Shown: positions 9,161 to 17,887 of the stretch, in pieces | How positions within the stretch are numbered: position 1 is the stretch's first letter | Layout: the number at the start of each line of letters is the position of its first letter | Assembly: GCA_947311445.1 (NCBI GenBank) | Contig: CAMZKV010000091.1 | Location: 1-41,129 of the forward strand | Length of the DNA stretch: 41,129 bases | Direction: 5' to 3' | Source of the DNA: an uncultured Chlorobiota bacterium | GTDB lineage: Bacteria > Bacteroidota > Bacteroidia > Bacteroidales > JAADGE01 | Translations under genes and position numbers: made by a program | The notes under the pieces: model-generated | What the model saw: the letters and a program-made list of their open reading frames with translations, nothing else | What the model was told of the DNA's origin: nothing | Database searches by the model: none

Positions 9161-9496
9161 ATGGAAACAACGAGACAGAAAAAAGTTGCAGTATTGATAC
9201 AAAAAGAAATGAGTATTCTTTTTCAGAAAAAAATTTCTAATTCTAAAAGTATTATTATATCTGTAACAACTGTAAGAATGTCTCCGGATTTGGGTTCTGC
9301 AAAAATATATTTAAGTATTTTTCCGGAAGACAATAAAGAAGATATTTTTACTGAAATAAAAGAAAGTAAAAACACTTTAAGATACGAACTTGGGGAAGTT
9401 ATAAGAAATCAAGTAAGACGAATTCCTGAATTATTTTTTTATATTGATGATTCATTAAACTATGCTGCAAAGATAGATGAACTTTTAAAGAAATAA
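9161..9496 (+). CDS. rbfA: Ribosome-binding factor A
   Basis: The 111-residue product matches RbfA throughout in layout: an N-terminal basic helix (METTRQKKVAVLIQKEMS), a beta strand region with VTTVRMSPDLGSAKIYLS, a helix, then LGEVIRNQVRRIPELFFYIDDS. This is a single type II KH domain that binds the 30S subunit and supports late maturation of 16S rRNA. Length is normal. The ATG at 9161 is set by the -7 element just upstream. The permease gene follows after 59 bases on the same strand, as is common in Bacteroidota. Confidence 0.93.
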   Translation: METTRQKKVAVLIQKEMSILFQKKISNSKSIIISVTTVRMSPDLGSAKIYLSIFPEDNKEDIFTEIKESKNTLRYELGEVIRNQVRRIPELFFYIDDSLNYAAKIDELLKK

Positions 9497-9555
9497 TATT
9501 TTATATCACCGTCCCATTAAACTAATGTATTATTAAAAATGCATCATTTTTTCAA

Positions 9556-10773
9556 ATGAATATACCTTTTTACATAGCTAAACGATATTTATTTTCAAAA
9601 AAGAACAGAAATGTTATTAATATTATTTCAGGAATTTCGGTTATTGTTGTTGCAGTTTCTACTGCAGCATTAATTATTGTTTTGTCTTCGATAAATGGCT
9701 TCGGAAAATTAATTGACCAACAAATATCAACCTATGCACCTGACCTATTGATTTCTCCTGCAAAAGGGAAGGTTTTTTCTGCAAATACTGAAAAAGTAAA
9801 ACAAATTACAAATCTAAAAGGAGTAAAATATTCCGCAGAAATTCTTGAGGAAAACATTTTACTAAAACATGGAAATAAACAATTAATTTGCAAAATAAAA
9901 GGTGTTCCAAGAGATTACGGAAAAGCATTTGGACTTGATTCTGCCGTTAATTATGGTTTTTATAAAACACATGGCAGAGTACACAAACTTGCAGTTTTTG
10001 GCTCTGAAATTGCATATATAATGGGCATTTCAATTGATACAGGAGAACCAGTTTCTGTTTGGGTCCCAAATCGCAAAAAAATTCAAATCAATACTCCTGA
10101 ACAATCATTTAACACAATGAATGTTATTCCTGTTGGTGTTATTTCATTAGATGCCGAATTTGATGTGAAATATATTATTAGTTCAAACATTTTGGTTAGA
10201 AAATTAACTGAAAGAGACAGCTCAGATGTAAGTTCAATTGAGATTTTAATTGAAAACAGCAAACAAATTCCTGAACTTAAATCTGAAATTTCAAAGATTT
10301 TAGGAAATGATTTCATTGTTAAAGATTTATACGAACAATTTGATGTATATCGAGTTATGAAATCCGAAAGGCTTGCGGCATTTATAATTATGCTTTTTAT
10401 AATTTTGGTTGCATCATTCAGCATTACAGGCTCAGTAACAATGCTTATTATTGAAAAAAAAGAAGATATTTTTACTTTGCAAAGCATGGGAACAAAAGTT
10501 AGTAGTATTAAAAAACTTTTTTTCACAGAAGGAATGTTAATTTCATTTACAGGAACAATACTAGGTATTATTCTTGGAGGATTAATAAGCTACGGGCAAC
10601 AAATATTTGGGTTTGTAACATTTCCTGCAGATGGTAATTATATTGTTGACGCATATCCCGTATATGTACAAGTTCAAGATTTTATATTAACTTTTGTATC
10701 GGTAATGCTTGTTGGAACATTTATATCTTTATATCCTGCGATTAAAATAAAATCTCATTTGAGGCTTAATTAG
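9556..10773 (+). CDS. FtsX/LolE-type ABC transporter permease
   Basis: This 405-residue inner-membrane protein has the typical topology: helix 1 at about 20-43, a large periplasmic MacB-like domain (about 45-270), and three C-terminal helices (about 273-298, 328-352 and 374-396). The N-terminus MNIPFYIAKRYLFSKKNRNVINIIS is the usual start of the Bacteroidota lipoprotein-releasing permeases. These proteins work with a LolD-like ATPase to pass lipoproteins to the outer membrane; no ATPase gene is adjacent. It follows rbfA and ends in a small hairpin. Assignment to lipoprotein release rather than another MacB-type export is probable, not certain. Confidence 0.88.
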   Translation: MNIPFYIAKRYLFSKKNRNVINIISGISVIVVAVSTAALIIVLSSINGFGKLIDQQISTYAPDLLISPAKGKVFSANTEKVKQITNLKGVKYSAEILEENILLKHGNKQLICKIKGVPRDYGKAFGLDSAVNYGFYKTHGRVHKLAVFGSEIAYIMGISIDTGEPVSVWVPNRKKIQINTPEQSFNTMNVIPVGVISLDAEFDVKYIISSNILVRKLTERDSSDVSSIEILIENSKQIPELKSEISKILGNDFIVKDLYEQFDVYRVMKSERLAAFIIMLFIILVASFSITGSVTMLIIEKKEDIFTLQSMGTKVSSIKKLFFTEGMLISFTGTILGIILGGLISYGQQIFGFVTFPADGNYIVDAYPVYVQVQDFILTFVSVMLVGTFISLYPAIKIKSHLRLN

Positions 10774-10782
10774 AGCCTTTTT
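10762..10782 (+). terminator. Weak hairpin terminator after the permease gene
   Basis: AGGCT (10762-10766) pairs with AGCCT (10774-10778), followed by a run of five T. The stem is short and overlaps the stop codon. Confidence 0.4.
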
Positions 10783-10803
10783 ATAAAGTCGGGGTGCAAC
10801 TAT

Positions 10804-10859
10804 AATTTGTAAATTTCATAAATTATATTGAAAAATATAAGTATGAGTTTGCCCTCTTG
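10804..10859 (+). repeat. Dispersed intergenic repeat, copy 2
   Basis: Same orientation as copy 1. Over the 42-base core (10818-10859) 38 positions agree; over 56 bases 47 agree. It fills the space between the permease terminator and the glnS promoter. The match stops sharply at 10859, just before that promoter. Confidence 0.7.
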
Positions 10860-10872
10860 TATCTCTTATTAA

Positions 10873-10903
10873 TTTGTATAAAATCCAATTCATTCTATCT
10901 TTG
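10873..10903 (+). promoter_or_regulatory. Consensus Bacteroidota promoter of glnS
   Basis: TTTG (10873-10876), exactly 19 bases, then TATCTTTG (10896-10903). Both elements match the consensus fully. The transcription start should be near 10910, which places the ATG at 10929 about 20 bases downstream and rules out the in-frame upstream start at 10857. Confidence 0.75.
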
Positions 10904-10928
10904 CAAAATAATTTTGATAAAATATAAA

Positions 10929-12626
10929 ATGGCAGATAAAAACTTAATGGATAATTCTGATGAAAAGAAATCTTTAAACTTCATAGAACAAATTATTGAA
11001 GAAGATTTAAAATCTGGAAAACATAAAAAAATTATTACAAGATTCCCTCCGGAACCTAATGGGTATTTACACATAGGACATGCAAAATCTATTATCTTAA
11101 ATTTTGGTTTAGGAGAAAAATATAGAGGGAAAACAAATCTTAGATTTGATGATACTAACCCAACAAAAGAAGATGTTGAATATGTAGATTCAATTAAGGA
11201 AGATGTAGAATGGTTAGGATATAAATGGGAAAATCAAGCTCTTTTTTCATCAGATTATTTTAATCAACTATATGAATGGGCAGTTAAACTAATAAAAGAT
11301 GGTTTTGCATACATAGACGACCAAAGCGGAGAAGATATTTCAGCATCACGAGGCACACCCACAAAACCGGGTATAGAAAGCCCTTTCAGGAATCGTTCTA
11401 TTGAAGAAAATTTAGATTTATTTTCAAAAATGAAAAAAGGAGAATTCAAAGACGGAGAAAAAGTTTTGAGAGCTAAAATAGACATGAGTTCTCCTAATAT
11501 GCATATGCGAGACCCTGTTATGTACAGAATTAAGCATGCCAATCATCATAGAACAGGAGATAGATGGTGCATCTATCCCATGTATGATTTCACACATGGT
11601 CAATCAGATTATATTGAGGGCATTACACATTCTATTTGCACACTTGAATTTGAAAATCACAGACCTCTTTACGATTGGTTTCTTGACCACATATACGAAG
11701 ATGGAAAAACAAGACCTAGACAAATTGAGTTTGCAAGACTAAATTTGAGCTACACAGTTATGAGCAAAAGAAAATTGCTTCAACTTGTGGAAGATAACTT
11801 TGTTTCCGGTTGGGACGACCCAAGAATGCCTACAATCTCAGGATTAAGAAGAAGAGGTTATACTCCGGAAGCATTAAAAATATTTGCAGAGAAAGTTGGT
11901 GTTGCCAAACGAGAAAACATAATTGATGTCGGACTGCTAGAATATAGTATTAAAGAGCACTTAAATAAAATTGCCCAAAGAGTAATGACAGTTATTGACC
12001 CTCTAAAAGTTACAATTACAAATTATCCTGACGGGAAAGATGAAATGTTACCTGCAATTAACAATCCTGAAGATGAAACCATGGGTAGCCGAGAAGTTCC
12101 TTTTTCAAAAACATTATATATTGAAAAAGAAGATTTTAAAGAAGTTGCAAACAGAAAATTTTTTAGACTGAAACTTGGAGGTGAAGTTCGTCTCAGATAT
12201 GCTTATTTTATTACTTGTAATGAAGTAGTAAAAAATGAAAAAGGAGAAATTATTGAACTACTTTGTACTTATGACCCTCTTTCAAAAGGAGGAAAATCAC
12301 CGGACGGCAGAAAAGTTAAAGGTACATTGCATTGGGTTTCAGCAAAACACGCAATTGATATTGATGTTAAACAATACGACAGGCTTTTTAGCGACGAATC
12401 TCCTGACAGCCACAAAGATAAAGATTTTAAAGAGTTTATTAATCCAAACTCTCTAAATATTGTTGAAAACTGCAAAGCAGAACCATTCTTAAAAAATGCA
12501 AAAATTGGTAATAAATATCAATTTGAAAGAAAAGGATATTTTACCCTTGATAAAGATTCGGATAAAAATAAGTTAATTTTTAACAGAACGGTTAGTTTGA
12601 GAGATTCTTGGAAAAAGAAAAACTAA
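10929..12626 (+). CDS. glnS: Glutaminyl-tRNA synthetase
   Basis: This 565-residue class I synthetase charges tRNA-Gln with glutamine. The HIGH signature is in [14 protein letters not shown] (HIGH at about 48-51) and the KMSKS counterpart is VMSKRKL. The catalytic core is followed by the two-barrel anticodon-binding region typical of GlnRS rather than GluRS. Length fits the family. The ATG at 10929 (MADKNLMD) is chosen because a full consensus promoter lies between it and an in-frame upstream start codon at 10857. Its presence shows that at least part of Gln-tRNA is made directly; gatCAB is not in the window. Confidence 0.95.
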   Translation: MADKNLMDNSDEKKSLNFIEQIIEEDLKSGKHKKIITRFPPEPNGYLHIGHAKSIILNFGLGEKYRGKTNLRFDDTNPTKEDVEYVDSIKEDVEWLGYKWENQALFSSDYFNQLYEWAVKLIKDGFAYIDDQSGEDISASRGTPTKPGIESPFRNRSIEENLDLFSKMKKGEFKDGEKVLRAKIDMSSPNMHMRDPVMYRIKHANHHRTGDRWCIYPMYDFTHGQSDYIEGITHSICTLEFENHRPLYDWFLDHIYEDGKTRPRQIEFARLNLSYTVMSKRKLLQLVEDNFVSGWDDPRMPTISGLRRRGYTPEALKIFAEKVGVAKRENIIDVGLLEYSIKEHLNKIAQRVMTVIDPLKVTITNYPDGKDEMLPAINNPEDETMGSREVPFSKTLYIEKEDFKEVANRKFFRLKLGGEVRLRYAYFITCNEVVKNEKGEIIELLCTYDPLSKGGKSPDGRKVKGTLHWVSAKHAIDIDVKQYDRLFSDESPDSHKDKDFKEFINPNSLNIVENCKAEPFLKNAKIGNKYQFERKGYFTLDKDSDKNKLIFNRTVSLRDSWKKKN

Positions 12627-12666
12627 TGAAAATTAATTAGAAAAAAATTAAAGCAATCAAAACAAA

Positions 12667-13128
12667 ATGTCAAAAATAATTATAAATAGTTTAGCTGATT
12701 TTGAGGCACTTGAAGGTAAAGATTTAGGAGTATCTGATTATTTTAAAATTACACAAGAACAGATAAACAAATTTGCCGAAGCAACACTAGATTATCAATG
12801 GATACATACAGATATTGAACGTGCAAAAGAAACGCAATTTGGTTCAACCATTGCACACGGCTATTTAACACTTTCTGTTCTTCCCTATCTTTGGGAACAG
12901 ATTATTGAAGTTAATAATCTTAAAATGCAGGTTAATTATGGTATTGAAAAATTTAAATTTATGGAAGCTGTTAGAGCCAATGATGAAGTTCGCCTGAAAG
13001 TAACCGTAAAAAGTATTAAAAATTTAAGAGGTATTTGCAAAGCAGAGATGAGAGTTTCTTTAGAAATTAAAGACAAAAAAAAACCTGCATACATGGGAAG
13101 TGTTATTTTTCTATACCATTTTGAATAA
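12667..13128 (+). CDS. MaoC-fold (R)-hydratase/dehydratase family protein
   Basis: This 153-residue hot-dog-fold protein has the hydratase-2 motif in the form LDYQWIHTDIERA (about 42-54), followed by GSTIAHGYLTLS. The His of WIH and the preceding Asp correspond to the catalytic pair of MaoC-like enoyl-CoA hydratases, and the QWIH form is that of the NodN-like branch. It probably hydrates an enoyl thioester; the substrate cannot be read from the sequence. It follows glnS by 40 bases and ends at a hairpin terminator shared with prfA. Confidence 0.85.
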   Translation: MSKIIINSLADFEALEGKDLGVSDYFKITQEQINKFAEATLDYQWIHTDIERAKETQFGSTIAHGYLTLSVLPYLWEQIIEVNNLKMQVNYGIEKFKFMEAVRANDEVRLKVTVKSIKNLRGICKAEMRVSLEIKDKKKPAYMGSVIFLYHFE

Positions 13129-13129
13129 A

Positions 13130-13152
13130 AAAGTCGGTTTAAAACCGACTTT
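13130..13152. terminator. Bidirectional terminator between maoC-like gene and prfA
   Basis: AAAGTCGGTT, a 3-base loop, and AACCGACTTT form a perfect 10-pair stem. A-tracts and T-tracts flank it on both sides, so it can end transcription of both convergent genes. Both stop codons lie within about 10 bases. Confidence 0.8.
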
Positions 13153-13158
13153 ATAATC

Positions 13159-14244
13159 TTACACTCCGCTAACTTTCAACATTTCAGCATTTTCAGCAAT
13201 CTGTAGTTTCTCAATTATTTCATTTAAATCTCCATCTAAAATATTTTGAAGATTATATAAAGTTAGCTTTATTCTGTGATCTGTTACTCTTCCTTGCGAA
13301 TAATTATAAGTCCTAATTTTTGCAGACCTGTCACCGGAAGAAACCATTGTTTTTCTTTTTGAAGAAATCTTATCTAGATATTTTTGATATTCAAGATTAT
13401 AAAGTCTTGTTTTTAATTCTTTCATAGCTTTTTTAAGATTCTTTATCTGGGATTTTTCATCTTGGCAAGTCACAACAAGTCCAGTTGGAATATGGGTTAA
13501 TCTTATAGCAGAATAAGTAGTATTCACCGACTGCCCACCAGGCCCAGAAGAGCAATAAGTATCTTTTCTTACATCCGCATCATTAATTTGGACATCAATA
13601 TCTTCTGCTTCGGGCAAAACTGCAACAGAAGCTGCTGATGTATGAACTCTTCCTTGTGTTTCAGTATCGGGGACTCTTTGTACACGATGCACACCGGACT
13701 CATACTTCATAATTCCATAAACACCATTTCCGGAAACCTCCATAACTATCTCTTTATAACCACCCTGTGTACCTTCAGTAATTCTGTTTATTGCAATTTT
13801 CCATCCTCTGTTTTCACAAAATTTTGTGTACATTCTAAATAAATCTCCGGCAAAAATACTTGCTTCATCGCCTCCTGAACCAGCTCGAATTTCAACAATT
13901 GCATTCTTATCATCTTCGGGATCTTTTGGTAAGAGCAAAATTTTAATTTCTTCTTCCAAAACATTACCCTCGTTTATCAAAGAGTCGATTTCGTCTTTTG
14001 CCATTTGTCGCATTTCGGCATCATCTTCCTCTGCTAATAATTCTTTTGAAGAAATAATATTATCATCAATATTTTTGTATTTTTTAAATGCTTCAATTAA
14101 GGGAGTTAAATTTTTGTATTCTTTATTTAATTTTATAAATTTTTCTCTGTTAGAAATTATTTCAGGATTTGTTAAATCAAGTTCAACTTGTTTAAATCTT
14201 TCTAAAACTCCTTCTAATTTATCTAATATCATTTTATTGCTCAT
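13159..14244 (-). CDS. prfA: Peptide chain release factor 1
   Basis: This factor recognises UAA and UAG and triggers hydrolysis of peptidyl-tRNA. The 361-residue product shows the GGQ motif in SSGPGGQSVNT and the codon-recognition loop region HRVQRVPDTETQGRVHTSA, with PDT in place of the PAT of E. coli, as is usual in this phylum. A coiled-coil N-terminal domain (about 1-100) precedes it. The frame opens at 14268, but a TAnnTTTG element covers that codon, so the start at 14244 (MSNKMILDKL) is preferred; MILDKL, four codons later, is also possible. Confidence 0.94.
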   Translation of the reverse strand: MSNKMILDKLEGVLERFKQVELDLTNPEIISNREKFIKLNKEYKNLTPLIEAFKKYKNIDDNIISSKELLAEEDDAEMRQMAKDEIDSLINEGNVLEEEIKILLLPKDPEDDKNAIVEIRAGSGGDEASIFAGDLFRMYTKFCENRGWKIAINRITEGTQGGYKEIVMEVSGNGVYGIMKYESGVHRVQRVPDTETQGRVHTSAASVAVLPEAEDIDVQINDADVRKDTYCSSGPGGQSVNTTYSAIRLTHIPTGLVVTCQDEKSQIKNLKKAMKELKTRLYNLEYQKYLDKISSKRKTMVSSGDRSAKIRTYNYSQGRVTDHRIKLTLYNLQNILDGDLNEIIEKLQIAENAEMLKVSGV

Positions 14245-14265
14245 ACATCTCTTTTTTAATAAATG

Positions 14266-14273
14266 CAAAGCTA
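14266..14273 (-). promoter_or_regulatory. -7 element of the prfA promoter
   Basis: The minus strand reads TAGCTTTG, a full TAnnTTTG match. It overlaps the upstream in-frame ATG (14268) and leaves a leader of about 15 bases before the ATG at 14244. No clear -33 TTTG. Confidence 0.45.
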
Positions 14274-14308
14274 TAAAATAAAAATTAATAAAAAATTTGC
14301 TGACATTA

Positions 14309-14339
14309 TTTCATTAAGTAATCTTAATTATTATTTTTG
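14309..14339 (+). promoter_or_regulatory. Putative promoter of the NlpC/P60 gene
   Basis: TATTTTTG (14332-14339) is a full -7 match; TTTC (14309-14312), 19 bases earlier, is a near match to TTTG. The leader would be about 45 bases. Confidence 0.35.
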
Positions 14340-14391
14340 TGTGTTTTGAAATAAACATATTCTCTTAAAATAAAAAAAAAGATATAATCTG

Positions 14392-14892
14392 ATGATTAAA
14401 CAAACACATAAATTTTTAATACTAATAATATTATCCGTGGGTTTATTTTATGCTTGTAGCAATTCAAAATCACACACAATTCATAAAGACAGTAAGTCTG
14501 ATATTCAAAGAGATAAAATTGTTAATTTTGCAAAAAAACAATTAGGAATAAAATATGTTTATGGAGGAAGTACTCCAAAAGGTTTTGATTGCTCAGGTTT
14601 TACACAATATGTTTTTACAAAATACGGTTATTCAGTTCCTAGGGTATCGCGAGATTATGAAAAAACCGGAACAAAAATAAGCGTTAATAACACAAAACCA
14701 GGAGACATTTTACTTTTTACAGGAAGTAACAAAAAAAAACGAGTAACAGGACACCTTGGCATTGTTGTTTCAAACAAAAATGGTACAATAAAATTTATAC
14801 ATGCATCTTCATCAAGAGGAATTGTAATTTCAGATTTGAAAATTAGTTATTATAAAGAAAGAATTCTAGGAGCAAGAAGAATTATTAAGTAA
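14392..14892 (+). CDS. NlpC/P60 family peptidoglycan endopeptidase, lipoprotein
   Basis: The 166-residue product has a type II signal peptide with lipid-attachment Cys22 (LFYAC) and is therefore likely anchored in a membrane. The single NlpC/P60 domain (about 42-165) shows YVYGGSTPKGFDCSGF with catalytic Cys67, GHLGIV with His121 and a third polar residue in IHASS (His137). Enzymes of this family cut the D-Glu/dipeptide bond in peptidoglycan stems. It is followed after only 6 bases by a response regulator, so the two form an operon; a functional link is not evident. Confidence 0.92.
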   Translation: MIKQTHKFLILIILSVGLFYACSNSKSHTIHKDSKSDIQRDKIVNFAKKQLGIKYVYGGSTPKGFDCSGFTQYVFTKYGYSVPRVSRDYEKTGTKISVNNTKPGDILLFTGSNKKKRVTGHLGIVVSNKNGTIKFIHASSSRGIVISDLKISYYKERILGARRIIK

Positions 14893-14898
14893 AACGAA

Positions 14899-15303
14899 AT
14901 GGAAGAAACTTCAATAAAAAAAACATATAACTTGGAAAGCAAAAGAATACTTATTGCAGAAGATGAAGAAATGAATTTTCTTTATCTTGAAGAAGCATTA
15001 AGAGATACAAAAGCAATTATTGTTTGGTGCAAAAACGGACAAGAAGCTGTTCAAAAAATTATTTCATCTGACCAAAAATTTGACTTAATTTTAATGGATA
15101 TTAAAATGCCCAAAATGAATGGTTATGAAGCAACTGAATTAATAAAAAAACACAATAAAGAACTCCCTATAATTATTCAAACTGCTTTTGCAATGCCTGA
15201 AGAACGCAAAAAAGGTTTTGATTCTGGGTGCAACGAATATCTTGAAAAACCAATAAGACAAAAAAAACTTCTTTTAACTATAGATAAATATTTAACACAT
15301 TAA
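14899..15303 (+). CDS. Single-domain response regulator
   Basis: The 134-residue protein is a lone receiver domain. The acidic pair E21-D22, the phosphorylated D67 in LILMDIKMP, T95 and the conserved Lys117 in LEKPI are all present, so it should accept phosphate. There is no output domain. Its N-terminal 14 residues are an extra polar stretch. It shares an operon with the NlpC/P60 lipoprotein gene. The partner kinase is not in the window; such receivers often act in phosphorelays with hybrid kinases. Confidence 0.92.
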   Translation: MEETSIKKTYNLESKRILIAEDEEMNFLYLEEALRDTKAIIVWCKNGQEAVQKIISSDQKFDLILMDIKMPKMNGYEATELIKKHNKELPIIIQTAFAMPEERKKGFDSGCNEYLEKPIRQKKLLLTIDKYLTH

Positions 15304-15368
15304 TTCCCATTAAATTACAACAAATTTATAAAATAAATATTTTTTACTAACAATTTAAAAAACGCCTA

Positions 15369-16535
15369 ATGAAAATAATAAAATTTACATTATTTGCAGT
15401 TATTTTTACAATTTTTTCTACAAATACTAAAGCACAAAAAACTAATGACAACAAAGAAACATATTCTTTTAAAGACATTATCAGGCTTCCGGTAACAAGT
15501 GTAAAAAACCAATATCGGTCAGGTACTTGTTGGAGTTTTTCAGGACTTTCGTTTTTAGAAGCTGAATTAATAAGAATGGGGAAAGGCAATGTAGATTTGT
15601 CTGAAATGTTTATTGTAAACCATTGCTACAAAGAGAAAGCTGAACGTTATGTTCGTATGCACGGACACCTAAATTTTGGAGGAGGAGGAGCTTTCCATGA
15701 TGTAATTTATGTGTTAAAAAATTACGGATTAGTAACCGAAGACGCATACAAAGGTTTAAATTATGGAACAAAAAACCACGTTCACGGTGAAATGGATGAA
15801 GTTCTTAAAAAATACGTTAAAGGAATAACTGAAAACAAAAATAAAAAAATCACACCTATTTGGAAAGCAGGGTTTGATGGAATTATTGATTCTTATCTTG
15901 GAAAAATCCCAACAGCAAATCCTAATAATTTTATGGGTTTAAATGCTGACAATTATGTTGAGTTAACCAGTTTTTCTCATCATCCTTTTTACACAAGTTT
16001 TATTCTTGAAGTTCCTGATAATTGGTTATGGTCAAGTGTATATAATCTTCCAATTAATGAATTTGAACAAACAATTGACTATGCCTTAAAAAAAGGATAC
16101 ACAGTTGCTTGGGCAGCAGATGTTAGTCATAAAGGTTTTCAGTACAGCAAAGGTATTGCAGTTATACCAGACACAGAAGTTGAAAATTTAGATGGTTTGG
16201 AGCAAGGTAAATGGGAAAAGCTAACAAAAAGAGAAAAAGAAGCTAAAATTTACGGTTTAAGTACAATTGTAAAAGAAAAGAAAATCACGCAAGAATATAG
16301 GCAGGAAGCATTTGATAATTATTTAACAACAGATGACCACGGAATGTTAATTATTGGTACTGCAAAAGACCAAAAAGGTAATGACTATTACATAATTAAG
16401 AATTCTTGGGGAAAAGGCGGAAAATACGACGGATATTTTTATGCTTCAAAGGCATTTGTTATAATGCAAGCAACTAATATTATGGTAAATAAAGAATCTA
16501 TTCCTAAAAATATTAGAAAAAAGTTAAACTTATAA
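15369..16535 (+). CDS. Exported C1B cysteine peptidase (bleomycin hydrolase / aminopeptidase C type)
   Basis: The 388-residue product has a signal peptide (about 1-22, ending NTKAQ), which is unlike the cytosolic PepC of lactic bacteria but usual in Bacteroidota. The catalytic residues are Q48, C54 (SGTCWSFSG), H324 (DDHGMLI) and N345 (IKNSWG). The long insertion between Cys and His fits the C1B subfamily. It is probably a periplasmic or secreted aminopeptidase. It starts 65 bases after the response regulator gene and ends in a long hairpin. Confidence 0.9.
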   Translation: MKIIKFTLFAVIFTIFSTNTKAQKTNDNKETYSFKDIIRLPVTSVKNQYRSGTCWSFSGLSFLEAELIRMGKGNVDLSEMFIVNHCYKEKAERYVRMHGHLNFGGGGAFHDVIYVLKNYGLVTEDAYKGLNYGTKNHVHGEMDEVLKKYVKGITENKNKKITPIWKAGFDGIIDSYLGKIPTANPNNFMGLNADNYVELTSFSHHPFYTSFILEVPDNWLWSSVYNLPINEFEQTIDYALKKGYTVAWAADVSHKGFQYSKGIAVIPDTEVENLDGLEQGKWEKLTKREKEAKIYGLSTIVKEKKITQEYRQEAFDNYLTTDDHGMLIIGTAKDQKGNDYYIIKNSWGKGGKYDGYFYASKAFVIMQATNIMVNKESIPKNIRKKLNL

Positions 16536-16550
16536 GGTTTTAATTCTGTA

Positions 16551-16599
16551 TAGGGCTTGCTGAAAAACAACATATATAAAATTTTTTCAACAAGCCCTA
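16551..16599 (+). terminator. Long imperfect hairpin after the C1B peptidase gene
   Basis: TAGGGCTTG (16551-16559) pairs with CAAGCCCTA (16591-16599), and the pairing continues inward (TGAAAAA with TTTTTCA) after one mismatch, leaving a loop of about 15 bases. The T-run that would follow a classic terminator is short, so it may also be mRNA-stabilising. Confidence 0.6.
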
Positions 16600-16686
16600 T
16601 TAAAAATTTGTTTAGTTTACAAAAGCTGCTATAAACTTTTTTAATATATCTTGTTAAATATAAGTTAAATATACAAATTTAAACTC

Positions 16687-17166
16687 GTGAAAATAAGAAC
16701 CGGCATAGGCTATGATGTTCATAAACTAGTTGAAGCAAAAATTCTAACAATAGGAGGTGTTGCAATACCGCACACAAAAGGCAGCTTAGGGCATTCCGAC
16801 GGAGATGTCCTAATTCATGCAATATGCGATGCTTTGCTTGGAGCAGCAAATTTAAGAGATATAGGCTTTCATTTCCCAGATACTTTTGCAAAATATAAAG
16901 GAATTGACAGCAAACTTCTGTTAAAAGATGTTATTAAATTAATTTCTGAAAAAGAATATGAGATTAGCAATATAGATTGTACTATTGTTCTTCAAAAACC
17001 AAAAATTAAAGACTATATTCCTATAATGAAAGAAGTACTTGCAGAAACAATGCAAATACCTCTTGATGATATTTCCATAAAAGCAACTACAAGCGAACAA
17101 CTTGGTTTTACAGGAAGAGAAGAAGGAATTTCTGCATATTCTAATGTGCTTATTATCAAAACATAG
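16687..17166 (+). CDS. ispF: 2-C-methyl-D-erythritol 2,4-cyclodiphosphate synthase
   Basis: This enzyme of the MEP isoprenoid pathway converts CDP-methylerythritol 2-phosphate to the cyclodiphosphate with release of CMP. At 159 residues the length is exact for the family. Metal ligands D10 and H12 (GIGYDVHKL) and H44 (DVLIHAICDALLGA) are seen, as is the C-terminal ATTSEQLGFTGREEG block. The start is a GTG, fixed by the invariant MKIRTGIGYDVH N-terminus; no ATG is available. It overlaps nothing and converges on the CoA-transferase genes with a 7-base gap. Confidence 0.95.
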   Translation: MKIRTGIGYDVHKLVEAKILTIGGVAIPHTKGSLGHSDGDVLIHAICDALLGAANLRDIGFHFPDTFAKYKGIDSKLLLKDVIKLISEKEYEISNIDCTIVLQKPKIKDYIPIMKEVLAETMQIPLDDISIKATTSEQLGFTGREEGISAYSNVLIIKT

Positions 17167-17173
17167 CAATCTA

Positions 17174-17830
17174 TTACAAATTCATTTCAGGAATATTTCC
17201 CTCAACAATTAAATTACCTTCAGTTGCATGTTTTATTTCCTCAACACTAACGCCGGGAGCTCTTTCTAAAAGTTTAAATCCTTTATCGGTAACAGACACA
17301 ACCGCTAAGTCTGTTATAATTTTTTTTACGCAAGAAACGCCAGTAAGAGGAAGTGTACATGCCTTTTTTAGTTTTGATTTTCCGTTTCTGTCGGTATGAG
17401 TTGTTGTAACAATAATATTTTTTGCAGAAGCAACTAAATCCATTGCTCCACCCATTCCTTTTACTAATTTTCCAGGTATTTTCCAGCTGGCAATATCTCC
17501 GTTTTCAGAAACTTCAAAAGCTCCAAGAACAGTTAAGTTAATATGCCCTCCTCTTATCATTGCAAAACTTAAAGCTGAATCAAAAAATGAAGCTCCTTGT
17601 ATTGCAGTTACTGTTTGTTTTCCTGCATTTATTAAATCCGGGTCAGCTTTTCCTTTTTCAGGAAATTCACCTATTCCTAACAAGCCGTTTTCAGATTGTA
17701 AGATTACGTCCATTCCTTCCGGAATATAATTTGCAAGCAATGTAGGGATCCCTATTCCAAGATTTACATAATATCCGTCCTGCAATTCCTGTGCTGCTCT
17801 TTTTGCTATTCCTGTTTTATCTAATGCCAT
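17174..17830 (-). CDS. 3-oxoacid / acetate CoA-transferase subunit B
   Basis: The 218-residue beta subunit carries the active-site Glu47 in QSENGLLGIG, which forms the glutamyl-CoA thioester intermediate in this family. LGIGIPTL near the N-terminus and GGAMDLV later are further family blocks. Together with subunit A encoded just upstream it should move CoA between acyl donors such as succinyl-CoA or acetyl-CoA and acetoacetate or a similar acid. The exact substrate (ScoAB or AtoDA type) cannot be decided from sequence. Gap to subunit A is 57 bases. Confidence 0.92.
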   Translation of the reverse strand: MALDKTGIAKRAAQELQDGYYVNLGIGIPTLLANYIPEGMDVILQSENGLLGIGEFPEKGKADPDLINAGKQTVTAIQGASFFDSALSFAMIRGGHINLTVLGAFEVSENGDIASWKIPGKLVKGMGGAMDLVASAKNIIVTTTHTDRNGKSKLKKACTLPLTGVSCVKKIITDLAVVSVTDKGFKLLERAPGVSVEEIKHATEGNLIVEGNIPEMNL

Positions 17831-17887
17831 TTTATTCTTATTTTATTATTAACAAGTTTTTAAATCTTTTATCACTACTTCAAATCT

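Noticed and set aside
9046-9240. Plus-strand frame overlapping the start of rbfA
   Set aside because: Overlaps rbfA in another frame, and the rbfA -7 element lies inside it.
10857-10928. Possible 24-residue N-terminal extension of glnS
   Set aside because: The full consensus promoter lies inside this segment, and the family starts near MADKN; translation should begin at 10929.
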